A stretch of DNA of 64,000 nt from Panacagrimonas sp965216845 (GTDB taxonomy: Bacteria; Pseudomonadota; Gammaproteobacteria; Nevskiales; Nevskiaceae), in assembly GCA_965216845.1 (NCBI GenBank), contig OZ244200.1, positions 310,001-374,000 of the forward strand. The letters are read 5' to 3'. Below, piece after piece: positions 45,201-51,730 of the stretch (the stretch's first letter is position 1; every line of letters starts with the position of its first letter). A model generated the notes under the pieces. The model saw only the letters and a program-made list of their open reading frames with translations. It was not told the origin of the DNA and did no database searches. The translations under genes and the position numbers were made by a program.

Positions 45201-45470
45201 GGCAAAACCGAATCCGTTTGCCGAATTCGTGAGCGTGCCTGAAAGAGCAATCGTGTCGTATACATTCAGCTGGCTCGAAGAGCCGTTGTACAAGGCAATC
45301 GACCAGCCGGTCAGATCTGTTCCGGCCGGCCCGGCGATTTCCACGAATTCGCCCACGTCCGTACTGCTGTTGTCATAGTGAATCTCGTTGATGAAGACGC
45401 TGGTGGCACTCGCCGGTGCGCAAATCCCCAGTGCCAGAACAACGGCACAGCCAATACGAACGATATTCAC
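42297..45470 (-). CDS. ExeM/NucH-type extracellular endonuclease with lamin-tail and dockerin-like domains
   Basis: 1057 residues, exported. Signal peptide MNIVRIGCAVVLALGICAPA. Two lamin-tail domains follow (VFINEIHYDNSSTDVGEFVE near 24; DVLINEFLVKPASNSAGDAN near 195), then an OB-fold region around 390-480 and a C-terminal endonuclease/exonuclease/phosphatase domain from about 670 (LKVASFNVLNFFNTLDTGNS, LVELENDIVEGENSS, DFLIVGDLNAYLMEDP, DHDPVIVGLSL). The last 64 residues hold two dockerin-like calcium loops, DIDGDGDIDGHD and DLDHNGIVDTRD. The start is GTG 45470 with GGGAG five bases upstream, rather than the TTG at 45506. It degrades extracellular DNA, probably for phosphate or carbon. Confidence 0.88.
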   Translation of the reverse strand: MNIVRIGCAVVLALGICAPASATSVFINEIHYDNSSTDVGEFVEIAGPAGTDLTGWSIALYNGSSSQLNVYDTIALSGTLTNSANGFGFAAFLRSGIQNGAPDGLALIDASSNVVQFLSYEGVFTAGSGPATGLMSTDIGVEEPGAAGESLQLTGTGNEYEDFTWSGPVAETPDAVNNGQSFGGTPPPTPSDVLINEFLVKPASNSAGDANGDGTADHFEDEFVEIVNNSGAPLNISGWTLSDVDGASAQFGGPAGVRHTFPADTIIPTGCAMVVFGGGTPTGDFGGALVQTADTGLIQLNNGGDTLVLADADGGMQASADYGSGADDGDARTRDPDISGTSFDPHSGATGSNGTLFSPGTRIDGSRFAGCPIDLSIHDVQGSGDATPYNGQVVRVAGIVTGDFQDGNSGGDDGDLRGFYIQEESPDADTLTSEGIFVFDGTSPLVDVAVGDRVIVTGEATEFFGLTEISATAGIVHNTGTQGTISPTPVSLPAAASVANADGELIADLEQYEGMLVQFTDVLSVTEYFNLDRFGEILLSQGGRLFQFTNANAPDATGFATHLDDKARRTVMLDDGSSIQNPDPIRYPAPGLDAANTVRGGDTVSNLTGVLHYSRGSGGSGDEHYRLMPTVEPGFVAANQRPTVPPVPGNLKVASFNVLNFFNTLDTGNSSQCFLGGSQVADACRGANSQDEYDRQLQKLVTTLQAIDADIYGLVELENDIVEGENSSIDDLVEALNAAGGTPSCGANIDWVDTVVRAGSDAIATGFIYCTQTARLADGTTVESLDDSDPVVSDLFGSTPVFDGAGTNRSPVAATFEETASAGRFTVVVTHMKSKGSAGPGPDDEDANDGAGFSNGTRLRGVQALDAWLQTDPTGSGDADFLIVGDLNAYLMEDPVRFLEDAGYSNLLTAFATPPLYSFVFDGQAGALDHAFATSSLVAQIDGAAEWHNNADEPDGLDYNLDFGRPADIFDGSDPYRASDHDPVIVGLSLTMPSLEGDIDGDGDIDGHDHRLLLRSLFSYQGQRRYNPDADLDHNGIVDTRDLFRFYLIWRAASRSG

Positions 45471-45647
45471 GGTGACTCCCGGTTTTGTGATCTGAATGCG
45501 CGGCAAGCAGCCGGTCCAGCAACAGACGCTAGCGCGGCAACTTGACGGGCCGAGGTCGGTTACAAGTCAATTGTGTGAACGCGCCCGGTTCGTGCGCATG
45601 CAGGGCTTCGTGGCGACGGATTGGTGCCGATGCCACCCAAACGGCGC

Positions 45648-45769
45648 TCATGCGCTTGTGTCATTCCTCATGCAAGACAGTCAGGCACCAAAAAGCCCCG
45701 TCATGCGGGGCTATGTGTCGAACCTATGCGGTTTTGTGCGGGGCCGTGACACCCCTTGATTTTATCATT
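45648..45769. repeat. Left copy of the 122-bp attachment repeat (attL)
   Basis: It matches 53059-53180 base for base in register (offset 7411), with a handful of mismatches in the first half; the last 64 bases (45706-45769) are identical. It includes a GCCCCG hairpin equivalent to the yicC terminator. The left part would be the original chromosomal sequence downstream of yicC and the crossover lies in the identical part. Confidence 0.85.
45690..45711 (-). terminator. Terminator copy in attL
   Basis: Stem GCCCCG...CGGGGC with a short loop and, on the minus strand, a run of five T (AAAAA at 45690-45694). Before the island inserted it terminated yicC; now it stops leftward transcription from the island operon before the nuclease gene. 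Confidence 0.75.
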
Positions 45770-45838
45770 TGCACCTGAATATAGAATAACTGCGTAACCC
45801 TATGTTTTTGCTGGCTTCACTCACTCGATCTTTTCAGA

Positions 45839-45859
45839 TTGGTACACCCTTTGGTACAC
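45839..45859. promoter_or_regulatory. Integrase arm-type sites, left end
   Basis: Two direct copies of TTGGTACAC start at 45839 and 45851, 12 bp apart, about 70 bp inside the left attachment repeat. The same word lies inside the right end, as expected of integrase arm-binding sites. Confidence 0.55.
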
Positions 45860-45869
45860 GCCAATTCAT

Positions 45870-46541
45870 TCAGAATGCGCCGCGCCAATCTTCCCCGGTT
45901 CGCTTCATGATCCGGCCTAGCGCCAATGCTAATTCATTGTCCCGGATCGCCTCATAGCGCGCAGCCCGCGCCTGCAATCGCTCGAAGGTTCGCCAGTGCA
46001 TTCGGGGCGGCTTCGGCAACCATCGGGTTTCCATGCTCAGATCGCCGGAACTATCGCCCAGCCGCTTTCTGATCTTGAGCAGTTGCCCGGTCGCCTGATC
46101 GGCTTTGCTCTCATGCTGGCAGGTGTAGTGCATCCGGTACACGCCCGGCGCGCCAAAGCCATAGGACGGATGCCCGACGGGTTTGTACAGCACCCAACAG
46201 CGCCGCCCCGTGTACGGGCACAGCATCAGCCAGCGGCCACCGCCCAGCGCACGCGGTAGCCAGGCCAAGCGCACGTCCTGCGATCCGGCGCAGTGTTCAA
46301 ACCGGATGAAATGCTGGCCGTCAGCGCGCAGATGCAGTGCGTACTCCGCGCGGTCTACCTCGTGCTTGGCCCAGCCGCTTGTCCAAGTCGAAGTGCCACG
46401 CCCGGCCACCTGATCCGGCACGGTCTGATCCGGGCGCAAGCTGTTCAGCCCTTTGCCGATGCAGTCCTTCCATGCCCAGCGGACGAAGTGCTGCCCCGTT
46501 GTCGGCCTGCCGCCTGTTCGCCCTGATCCGAAGCCACCCAT
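45870..46541 (-). CDS. Island protein of unknown function, GGFGSGR-type
   Basis: A 223-residue protein beginning MGGFGSGRTGGRPTT, a Gly/Arg-rich N-terminus recognisable from many plasmid- and phage-borne hypothetical proteins. The middle has paired aromatic/Cys segments (WLMLCPYTGRRCWVLYKP; MHYTCQHESKAD) that could form a zinc site. The C-terminus is Arg-rich and helical (FERLQARAARYEAIRDNELA). Last gene of the island, closest to attL and separated by 35 bases from the coupled run upstream. I cannot assign a function; nucleic-acid binding is a guess from composition. Confidence 0.75.
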   Translation of the reverse strand: MGGFGSGRTGGRPTTGQHFVRWAWKDCIGKGLNSLRPDQTVPDQVAGRGTSTWTSGWAKHEVDRAEYALHLRADGQHFIRFEHCAGSQDVRLAWLPRALGGGRWLMLCPYTGRRCWVLYKPVGHPSYGFGAPGVYRMHYTCQHESKADQATGQLLKIRKRLGDSSGDLSMETRWLPKPPRMHWRTFERLQARAARYEAIRDNELALALGRIMKRTGEDWRGAF

Positions 46542-46576
46542 GAAAAATTTTCCGGCCTGATACTCCTAAGAAAATT

Positions 46577-47320
46577 TCAAGCGGTAGGTTTTTCGCCCCG
46601 TTCCGCTCGCAGTTCCTGCAATCGCGCCAACATGGACAGGGTTTCGGCCATCTTGCGGTTCAGGGCTAAATCCAGCTTCATCAGGTCCAGCGTGTTCGCT
46701 TGCGTGTAGCTGTACGCGGTCGCCAGCATGGCAATCGTGTGGGCATGACGCAGGGACTCCAGGCGCGGCTCCACACTTCGGAATTTGTGGCCGATCAGAT
46801 CAGTGCGCAGTTCGACAGCATCGCTCTGCCAATCGTCCTCTGCGAACCATTCAAAGCCGCATTCGTTTGCCGCCTTGATCGCCTTCAGGTAGTCCGCTTT
46901 CTTGCCCGCCTCCAGCAGCGCCAGCGCCTTATCTAGCCCGGCCAGATCGTCGGTGCATTCCTTCATTTCCCGCTCGCGTTCCTCATCGCTCAGGCGCAGA
47001 AACTCGCCAGGGTTCAGCTCCTCGTCTCGCCGCCCGGTAATGGCCTGCAACTGCTTGGAAACGAAGCTGCGGCCATGTTCGGAATAGCTGATCTCCCCGC
47101 TTCCCAGCGGCAAGCCCTTGAGGATTTCCACCTGTTCGGCAGCACGCAACCGCCTGCGTCGCCAGATCGTCAGCGCCAGTTCCTCGACCAGATGCCGCTC
47201 CGTCACCCCTTGCGGTGCGTGTTCGTTTTCCAGCTCGGCCAATAGCGTTTGGTATTGCTCCAGCGGCTCCCAGCTCATCAGCGGGGTTTGTGTGTCGATT
47301 GTTGGCAGATGCTCGCTCAT
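46577..47320 (-). CDS. Island protein of unknown function, helical
   Basis: 247 residues: MSEHLPTIDTQTPLMSWEPL, then a mostly alpha-helical charged body (HLVEELALTIWRRRRLRAAE; LRLSDEEREREMKECTDDLA; KMAETLSMLARLQELRAERG). Similar helical proteins with the word VEELA-IWR are, from memory, frequent in integrative islands and uncharacterised. ATG 47320 overlaps the preceding stop as ATGA and fixes the start; the frame is open to 47422. Confidence 0.75.
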   Translation of the reverse strand: MSEHLPTIDTQTPLMSWEPLEQYQTLLAELENEHAPQGVTERHLVEELALTIWRRRRLRAAEQVEILKGLPLGSGEISYSEHGRSFVSKQLQAITGRRDEELNPGEFLRLSDEEREREMKECTDDLAGLDKALALLEAGKKADYLKAIKAANECGFEWFAEDDWQSDAVELRTDLIGHKFRSVEPRLESLRHAHTIAMLATAYSYTQANTLDLMKLDLALNRKMAETLSMLARLQELRAERGEKPTA

Positions 47321-47733
47321 GGCTTGGCCTCCCATGCTGAGCAATAACGTGTTGCGTCGGGATAGGGCGGCATCCGGCCACCGCCCCTTGCTGAGATATT
47401 CACGGCAGGATTCGCACCGCATCGCCCCATGCCACCCTCCGGATTGATGGTGTCCGGCGTCCAGTGCTCGCAGCTTCGGCAGTACACGATGGTCAGGGCT
47501 TTGCGCTCTGCCGCCTTGCGGTTCCGTCCGCCGTCAAACTCCATGATGGCGGCGCGTTCCTCGAACGCTTCGCGCAGATCAGAAAACGCAGAATCTGAGG
47601 CATTTGCGACAGCGACAGTTGCGACATTTGCGACACTTGGGCGGCGTTCGGGCTTAACTGTCGCAAGAGTCGCAGGTGTCGCAGTCGCAGACTCCCCGGA
47701 ATCGGCTTTTTTCAGCCAGTCGCCAAAGCTCAT
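47317..47733 (-). CDS. Island protein of unknown function with Val/Ala/Thr-rich N-terminus and Cys cluster
   Basis: 138 residues: MSFGDWLKKADSGES, then a low-complexity ATATPATLATVKP...VANVATVAVAN stretch encoded by a symmetric array of TGCGAC hexamers. The C-terminal half carries Cys pairs (IVYCRSCEHWTPD; MGRCGANP; ATRYCSAWEAKP), a likely zinc ribbon. The start at 47733 overlaps the DUF3987 stop as ATGA. The low-complexity part looks like a by-product of a DNA element rather than a folded domain. Confidence 0.7.
   Translation of the reverse strand: MSFGDWLKKADSGESATATPATLATVKPERRPSVANVATVAVANASDSAFSDLREAFEERAAIMEFDGGRNRKAAERKALTIVYCRSCEHWTPDTINPEGGMGRCGANPAVNISARGGGRMPPYPDATRYCSAWEAKP
47605..47689. 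repeat. Mirror-symmetric array of eight TGCGAC-type hexamers
   Basis: On the plus strand TGCGAC occurs at 47605, 47620 and 47629, with AGCGAC at 47611. The inverse GTCGCA occurs at 47660, 47669, 47678 and 47684. Every left copy has a right partner centred on 47647, with spacings 6-9-9 mirrored as 9-9-6. It is inside the 138-residue gene. Iteron-like or protein-binding function is inferred. Confidence 0.65.
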
Positions 47734-49247
47734 AGCACGCCCTCCAGCAAGGCCGGATTCACCGCAATGTCTTTGCGCCTGCCGGTCTGCACCAGTCGCG
47801 CCCGGCCCAGCTCGGCCAGCCCTTCCAGTGCAACGTCCAGCACTTCGCCCCGGCGCAGGTTTGCAGGCACGGCGCATCGCTGCACTTCGCGTCTCGGCAC
47901 GGCATCCGTTCGGTGCTGTCGGCAGTAGTCCAGCAGCCAGGCGTCCAGCGCCTGCATCATCTGCACATTTTCCGGCAGCGCCAGCGCCCCGAAGAATCGC
48001 CGGGATTCGGTCAGATACCAGGCCGCCAGCGTGCAGCCGCTGGTGATGGCGGCCACCCCGATGCAGCCCTGCGGCCCTTGTTCCAGCAGATGAAACAGGC
48101 AGGCCATCCGTGCGGCGTTGTCGGCGCTCTTGCTTGCCACGTCGCGCACGTCTACCAGATCACCAAACGGTGACAGCTCGCGCTCTACGTCATCGTGATA
48201 CTTCACCCACACAGCCTTTGCGTCGCGGTGCATGACCAGTGCAGGCGGCTCCAGCCGGTGATGCGCATTGAACGGCGGGTCAATGTTCAGCAGTTCCTCT
48301 ATCCGTTGATTGAACCGCGCCAGGGCGGGCCAGTTATCGGGCGGATCACTGAATGGCCTATTGCCTTGCGTTGATCGCGGCCAGCAGATCAGGAACCGGG
48401 CCATGTAGCCCGATCCACGGGCCAGGCTGCCGTGCTTGTGGAAATAGTCTTTCAGCACGGCGGCCTGCACCTGCAAGGCGCTGGTGAAGCGTGCGCCCTC
48501 GACCTTGAAACTCTCCGAAGTCTTGCGCCCCACGCTCAGCGTTCCGCCGTCCCACAGCACATTGAGCAAGCCCAGGTTCCGCGCCACTGAATCCTTGCCC
48601 ATGCCGTGCGAACCGAAGATCACGCCCGCCTCGGAACTGACTACGCCCTGCGACGGCCACCGCTTCGCTAAGCCCCAGGACAACGCCTCGGGCGTGTCAT
48701 CCCCCCGGATCAGCTCAGGCACCAGCGGAGCCAGCGGCTCATTACCTTCCAGGGCCATCAGCTCATCCTCTTGCAGTTTGGTGGACTTGCCCGCCTTGGC
48801 CATGCTTTTGATCTTGTCCGTGAGGCCGTCACGTTTCGCCCGCCAGGCGCGATGCTTGGCCTTGTATTCCTTGACCTCTGGCGCGTAGCACTCCGCCATC
48901 CGCTTTTCATAGTTCGCAATGGCGCGGGTAAAGAATCCGTCGCAGGTGCTTTTGCGTTCGCCGGACTCGCCCAGGGTCAGCAGGTACAGGCTGCAAGGCC
49001 CGGTCAGCTTCACGGCGCGCTGCACGTCCGCCAGCGCCTGCCCCGCCAGTGACACAGCAGACAAGGCACAGCCCGCCACCATCGGGACCGGGGCTTTCAC
49101 AAAGCTCTGCACCTCGGCCACAGCATCGCGGATTAGGGCAGGCAGCACGTCCAGCGGATAGTCCTCCGGTTCCAGCGGTGCAATCAGCGGCTGCGGTTCC
49201 GGCCACGGCGGCGCTTCCGCCTGTTTCAGATCGACAACAGCATTCAT
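47730..49247 (-). CDS. DUF3987 domain-containing protein (helicase-like)
   Basis: A 505-residue protein of the DUF3987/YfjI family found beside primases in P4-like and other integrative elements. N-terminal segment YPLDVLPALIRDAVAEVQSF, a P-loop-like LLTLGESGERKSTCDGFF, then VVSSEAGVIFGSHGMGKDSV and YMARFLICWPRSTQG. Probably supplies an ATPase/helicase for autonomous replication of the excised element. The start overlaps the Toprim stop by 4 bases. No lesions. Confidence 0.85.
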   Translation of the reverse strand: MNAVVDLKQAEAPPWPEPQPLIAPLEPEDYPLDVLPALIRDAVAEVQSFVKAPVPMVAGCALSAVSLAGQALADVQRAVKLTGPCSLYLLTLGESGERKSTCDGFFTRAIANYEKRMAECYAPEVKEYKAKHRAWRAKRDGLTDKIKSMAKAGKSTKLQEDELMALEGNEPLAPLVPELIRGDDTPEALSWGLAKRWPSQGVVSSEAGVIFGSHGMGKDSVARNLGLLNVLWDGGTLSVGRKTSESFKVEGARFTSALQVQAAVLKDYFHKHGSLARGSGYMARFLICWPRSTQGNRPFSDPPDNWPALARFNQRIEELLNIDPPFNAHHRLEPPALVMHRDAKAVWVKYHDDVERELSPFGDLVDVRDVASKSADNAARMACLFHLLEQGPQGCIGVAAITSGCTLAAWYLTESRRFFGALALPENVQMMQALDAWLLDYCRQHRTDAVPRREVQRCAVPANLRRGEVLDVALEGLAELGRARLVQTGRRKDIAVNPALLEGVL

Positions 49248-50128
49248 GCCGCCACCCCCTGCCGGGCCAGCGCCAGGTCATTGAAGTCTGTTCCGGGTTC
49301 GCCATCCATGAATGCCGGGAATGCGACCTTGGCACCGATGGCGGCAGCGGCTGCGTTCGCTTTCGCCCTGCCGGGGTTCCCTTCGGTGAATCGGTCATCA
49401 TCGCCGCAGATCGTGATGGCACTACCGGGCCAAGCGTTCCGGGCGGCCAGCGCCACGGGCATGAGATTGCCGCAGTTCATCGCCGCCAGGACGGGCAAGC
49501 CGGACTCTTGATGCAGCGTTGCCGCCGTTGCCCAGCCCTCGCAAATCAACAGGCCGTCATCAGGCGGGAATGCACCGATACGGGCAGCCAGCCCGGTGAC
49601 ACGGCCATGCCGTCGAAACCGTTTCGCCCCACTGGGCGCGATGGTCTGCACGTTCCACAGCAAACCATCAAGATCAGTCAGCGGCACCAGCAACAGCCCG
49701 CCAGACTGGCGCAGGCCATGCGGCTGCACTTGCTTGGCGATCAGGTAAGCGTGGCCAGGGTCGGCAGGGCTGGCAGCCTCCCATAGCAGCCGGGCGTGGC
49801 TTGCGGCTTCGGTCTGCATCCGGTTGCGCTCCCGTTCCGCAGCCCGCCGGGCGCGGCGCTGAGCCTGCTGCATCCGTTTCAGATCGGCGACGCTCGCCTT
49901 GGGCTTGTCTGCCCGCCAGGTGCTTGTGAAGCCTTCGCGCCAACAACCGAAGGCGCCCGCAGGCCAGCCATCCAAATGCAAGACATACCAGGCGTTCAGC
50001 CTGCCGGGCTTGTCATCAGCACCCCGGAATCGGTGCAGCACGCCATCGGCCTGAATGCCGGACTTCGGCAGCCCGATACCAGCGGCCAGCATCGCGTCCG
50101 CGAATGCGTCTAATGGTCGGGCGCTCAT
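49244..50128 (-). CDS. Toprim-domain primase-like protein
   Basis: 294 residues. The N-terminal half is a primase-associated region (WYVLHLDGWPAGAFGCWREG). A Toprim domain follows: GLLICEGWATAATLHQESGL carries the Glu, and ITICGDDDRFTEGN the DxD-type acidic motif. Such proteins act with DUF3987 or DUF927 helicases to start replication of mobile elements. It overlaps its neighbours by 4 bases on both sides, so its translation is coupled. Confidence 0.85.
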   Translation of the reverse strand: MSARPLDAFADAMLAAGIGLPKSGIQADGVLHRFRGADDKPGRLNAWYVLHLDGWPAGAFGCWREGFTSTWRADKPKASVADLKRMQQAQRRARRAAERERNRMQTEAASHARLLWEAASPADPGHAYLIAKQVQPHGLRQSGGLLLVPLTDLDGLLWNVQTIAPSGAKRFRRHGRVTGLAARIGAFPPDDGLLICEGWATAATLHQESGLPVLAAMNCGNLMPVALAARNAWPGSAITICGDDDRFTEGNPGRAKANAAAAAIGAKVAFPAFMDGEPGTDFNDLALARQGVAA

Positions 50129-50397
50129 GCTGCACCCCGATGCAGGACCATTTCCCGCACTTCGTTCTGATTGGCCCCAGACAGCCGCGCCATGTATTCC
50201 GGCGCTTGGACCAGCCGCAACGCATCAATATAGGTCACGCTGCCATCAGCCTGACGCAGGCGGGCAATCGTCCGGCGCGGAACCGGCTCAAAGCGCCATC
50301 CCGCCAAGGTCAGTGATGCGGTAGAATGGCCTTGCTTGATCGTCTGCCCAGACTGATTCTGCAAGGCCGCCTCCGGGCGGCTTTTTCGTTCGCTCAT
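50125..50397 (-). CDS. Island protein of unknown function, 90 residues
   Basis: MSERKSRPEAALQNQSGQTI, KQGHSTASLTLAGWRFEP, then RRTIARLRQADGSVTYIDAL and MARLSGANQNEVREMVLHRG. A polar N-terminus and a C-terminal alpha-helical part; no recognised family. ATGA overlaps on both ends, so it belongs to the coupled run alpA-this-Toprim-DUF3987. Its position after alpA suggests an accessory replication or regulatory protein. Confidence 0.65.
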   Translation of the reverse strand: MSERKSRPEAALQNQSGQTIKQGHSTASLTLAGWRFEPVPRRTIARLRQADGSVTYIDALRLVQAPEYMARLSGANQNEVREMVLHRGAA

Positions 50398-50606
50398 GCC
50401 GCCTCCCCGGTCTGCGCTTCCATCCAGCCGCGCACGTCCTCGACGCGCCAGGCGGTGATGCGCTCGCTGAGTTTTACCGGGGCAGGAAACAGACCGGCGC
50501 GGACCTTGCGCCAGAGTGTTGCCTCAGAGAATGGCAGCGGGCCGTTGACCAGTTGCCGGGCGCGAACAAAGCCCGTTGTGGGTAGTTCGGTGATTGGGGA
50601 TGCCAT
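50394..50606 (-). CDS. AlpA-family helix-turn-helix regulator
   Basis: 70 residues, a MerR-like winged-helix protein: FVRARQLVNGPLPFSEATLW, RKVRAGLFPAPVKLSERITA, WRVEDVRGWMEAQTGEAA. AlpA-type proteins activate excision or integrase expression in P4-like satellites. It is the first gene of the coupled run; GGAG lies 10-13 bases before the ATG. A region of 81 bases separates it from the 313-residue gene. Confidence 0.85.
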   Translation of the reverse strand: MASPITELPTTGFVRARQLVNGPLPFSEATLWRKVRAGLFPAPVKLSERITAWRVEDVRGWMEAQTGEAA

Positions 50607-50687
50607 CGCATGACGCTCCGTGTGGATTCGTCTTGCAAGGTAGTGACACAGAGCTCGCCCGTGTCCGCTGGCGGGCCGCTGGCGGAT

Positions 50688-51629
50688 TCAGTCCCAGTCC
50701 GGCATCCGATCTTTGATCGCTTTGACCATGCTTTCGCACAAGTCTGCGGATACTGGCCCGTACCCGGTCGCGTCCACCAGTCGCTTAAGCTCCGCCGCCT
50801 GTCCTCGCGGCTCGCTCAGATTGATTCCTGACTTTTCGATCAAAGCCGCAATGACCTTCAGGCGCGGATCAGACAACCGCGACTCTCGCACTTCTGCCAG
50901 TTCACTGCTTTCGCTCAAACTATCAATCAGTGCCGTGAGCCGTTCAGTTCGCACTACAAGGGCATGATCTACAACGGCCAAGCCTCCAGCCGGGAACCAG
51001 TTGCTTGGGTCAGACCACTTGCGCTTTTCGCCGTACTTTTCTTCAGACGCCTTGATTTGTTTATCTGAGAATCTCTCATACAGGACTGCGAACTGCTCAC
51101 CGTTGCGCAGCACTACACCATCAATTGCAACCAGCGTAACGTCAGGGCCACCCGTGAGCTGTTGTACTTCGTGCTCCACGTCTAGCTGCTCAGCCCCAAT
51201 CATGGTCAAGTCCCATACACCGCGCAGCGTCCTCAAACAGTCAGATTCCTCCGTCACCAGAACCCGCGTACTGCCATCAGTCGCGCGATACGCGTCACCT
51301 GAAACTCCAATGATGCATTCACCGCTTGCGACCAATTTTTGAACTTCCTCCGGGACCGCACTAGCGCTCTCATACTTTTCGTATCGCCTTGGAATTCCCT
51401 CATTTCGCTCAGGATTATCGATCACGAACACCGGGGCGTCTTGCACATCCATGTCGCTCGCATAGTGCCCGTGAGCGTGATTAACGAAGTAGGCGGAAAG
51501 CGTTAGATGACCATCCAGGCCTAATTGCAGCACGTCCTTACGCTCCACTTCTTCAGCCAGCGAGATGCTCAGGAACTTTGCTGCGTCGTCTATTGTTAGC
51601 CACTCTTTGAGCTTGGCCAGTTTCTTCAT
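50688..51629 (-). CDS. Island protein of unknown function between integrase and alpA
   Basis: 313 residues. The N-terminus MKKLAKLKEWLTIDDAAKFL, SISLAEEVERKDVLQLGLDG looks like a small DNA-binding or DnaA-boot-like helical module, followed by HLTLSAYFVNHAHGH. A mixed alpha/beta middle follows, and a C-terminal helical part (RLKVIAALIEKSGINLSEPR, LKRLVDATGYGPVSADLC). A similar WLT-DAA N-terminus recurs, from memory, in uncharacterised island proteins. It is not coupled to its neighbours: 95 bases before the integrase stop region and 81 before alpA. The position is typical for cargo. ATG 51629 has GGAAGG upstream. Confidence 0.7.
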   Translation of the reverse strand: MKKLAKLKEWLTIDDAAKFLSISLAEEVERKDVLQLGLDGHLTLSAYFVNHAHGHYASDMDVQDAPVFVIDNPERNEGIPRRYEKYESASAVPEEVQKLVASGECIIGVSGDAYRATDGSTRVLVTEESDCLRTLRGVWDLTMIGAEQLDVEHEVQQLTGGPDVTLVAIDGVVLRNGEQFAVLYERFSDKQIKASEEKYGEKRKWSDPSNWFPAGGLAVVDHALVVRTERLTALIDSLSESSELAEVRESRLSDPRLKVIAALIEKSGINLSEPRGQAAELKRLVDATGYGPVSADLCESMVKAIKDRMPDWD

Positions 51630-51730
51630 GCGCACCTTCCAGCGCCCCTCAATTGAAATCCGCGCCAGGCCGGTGAAGGTGTCCGGCTTTTCGCCCCGTC
51701 GGGCTAGACGCGGATGGTCAGGTTACGGGA

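Noticed and set aside
45648..45769. tRNA gene as the attachment site
   Set aside because: Neither repeat copy folds as a tRNA; the repeat is the yicC 3' end and its terminator.
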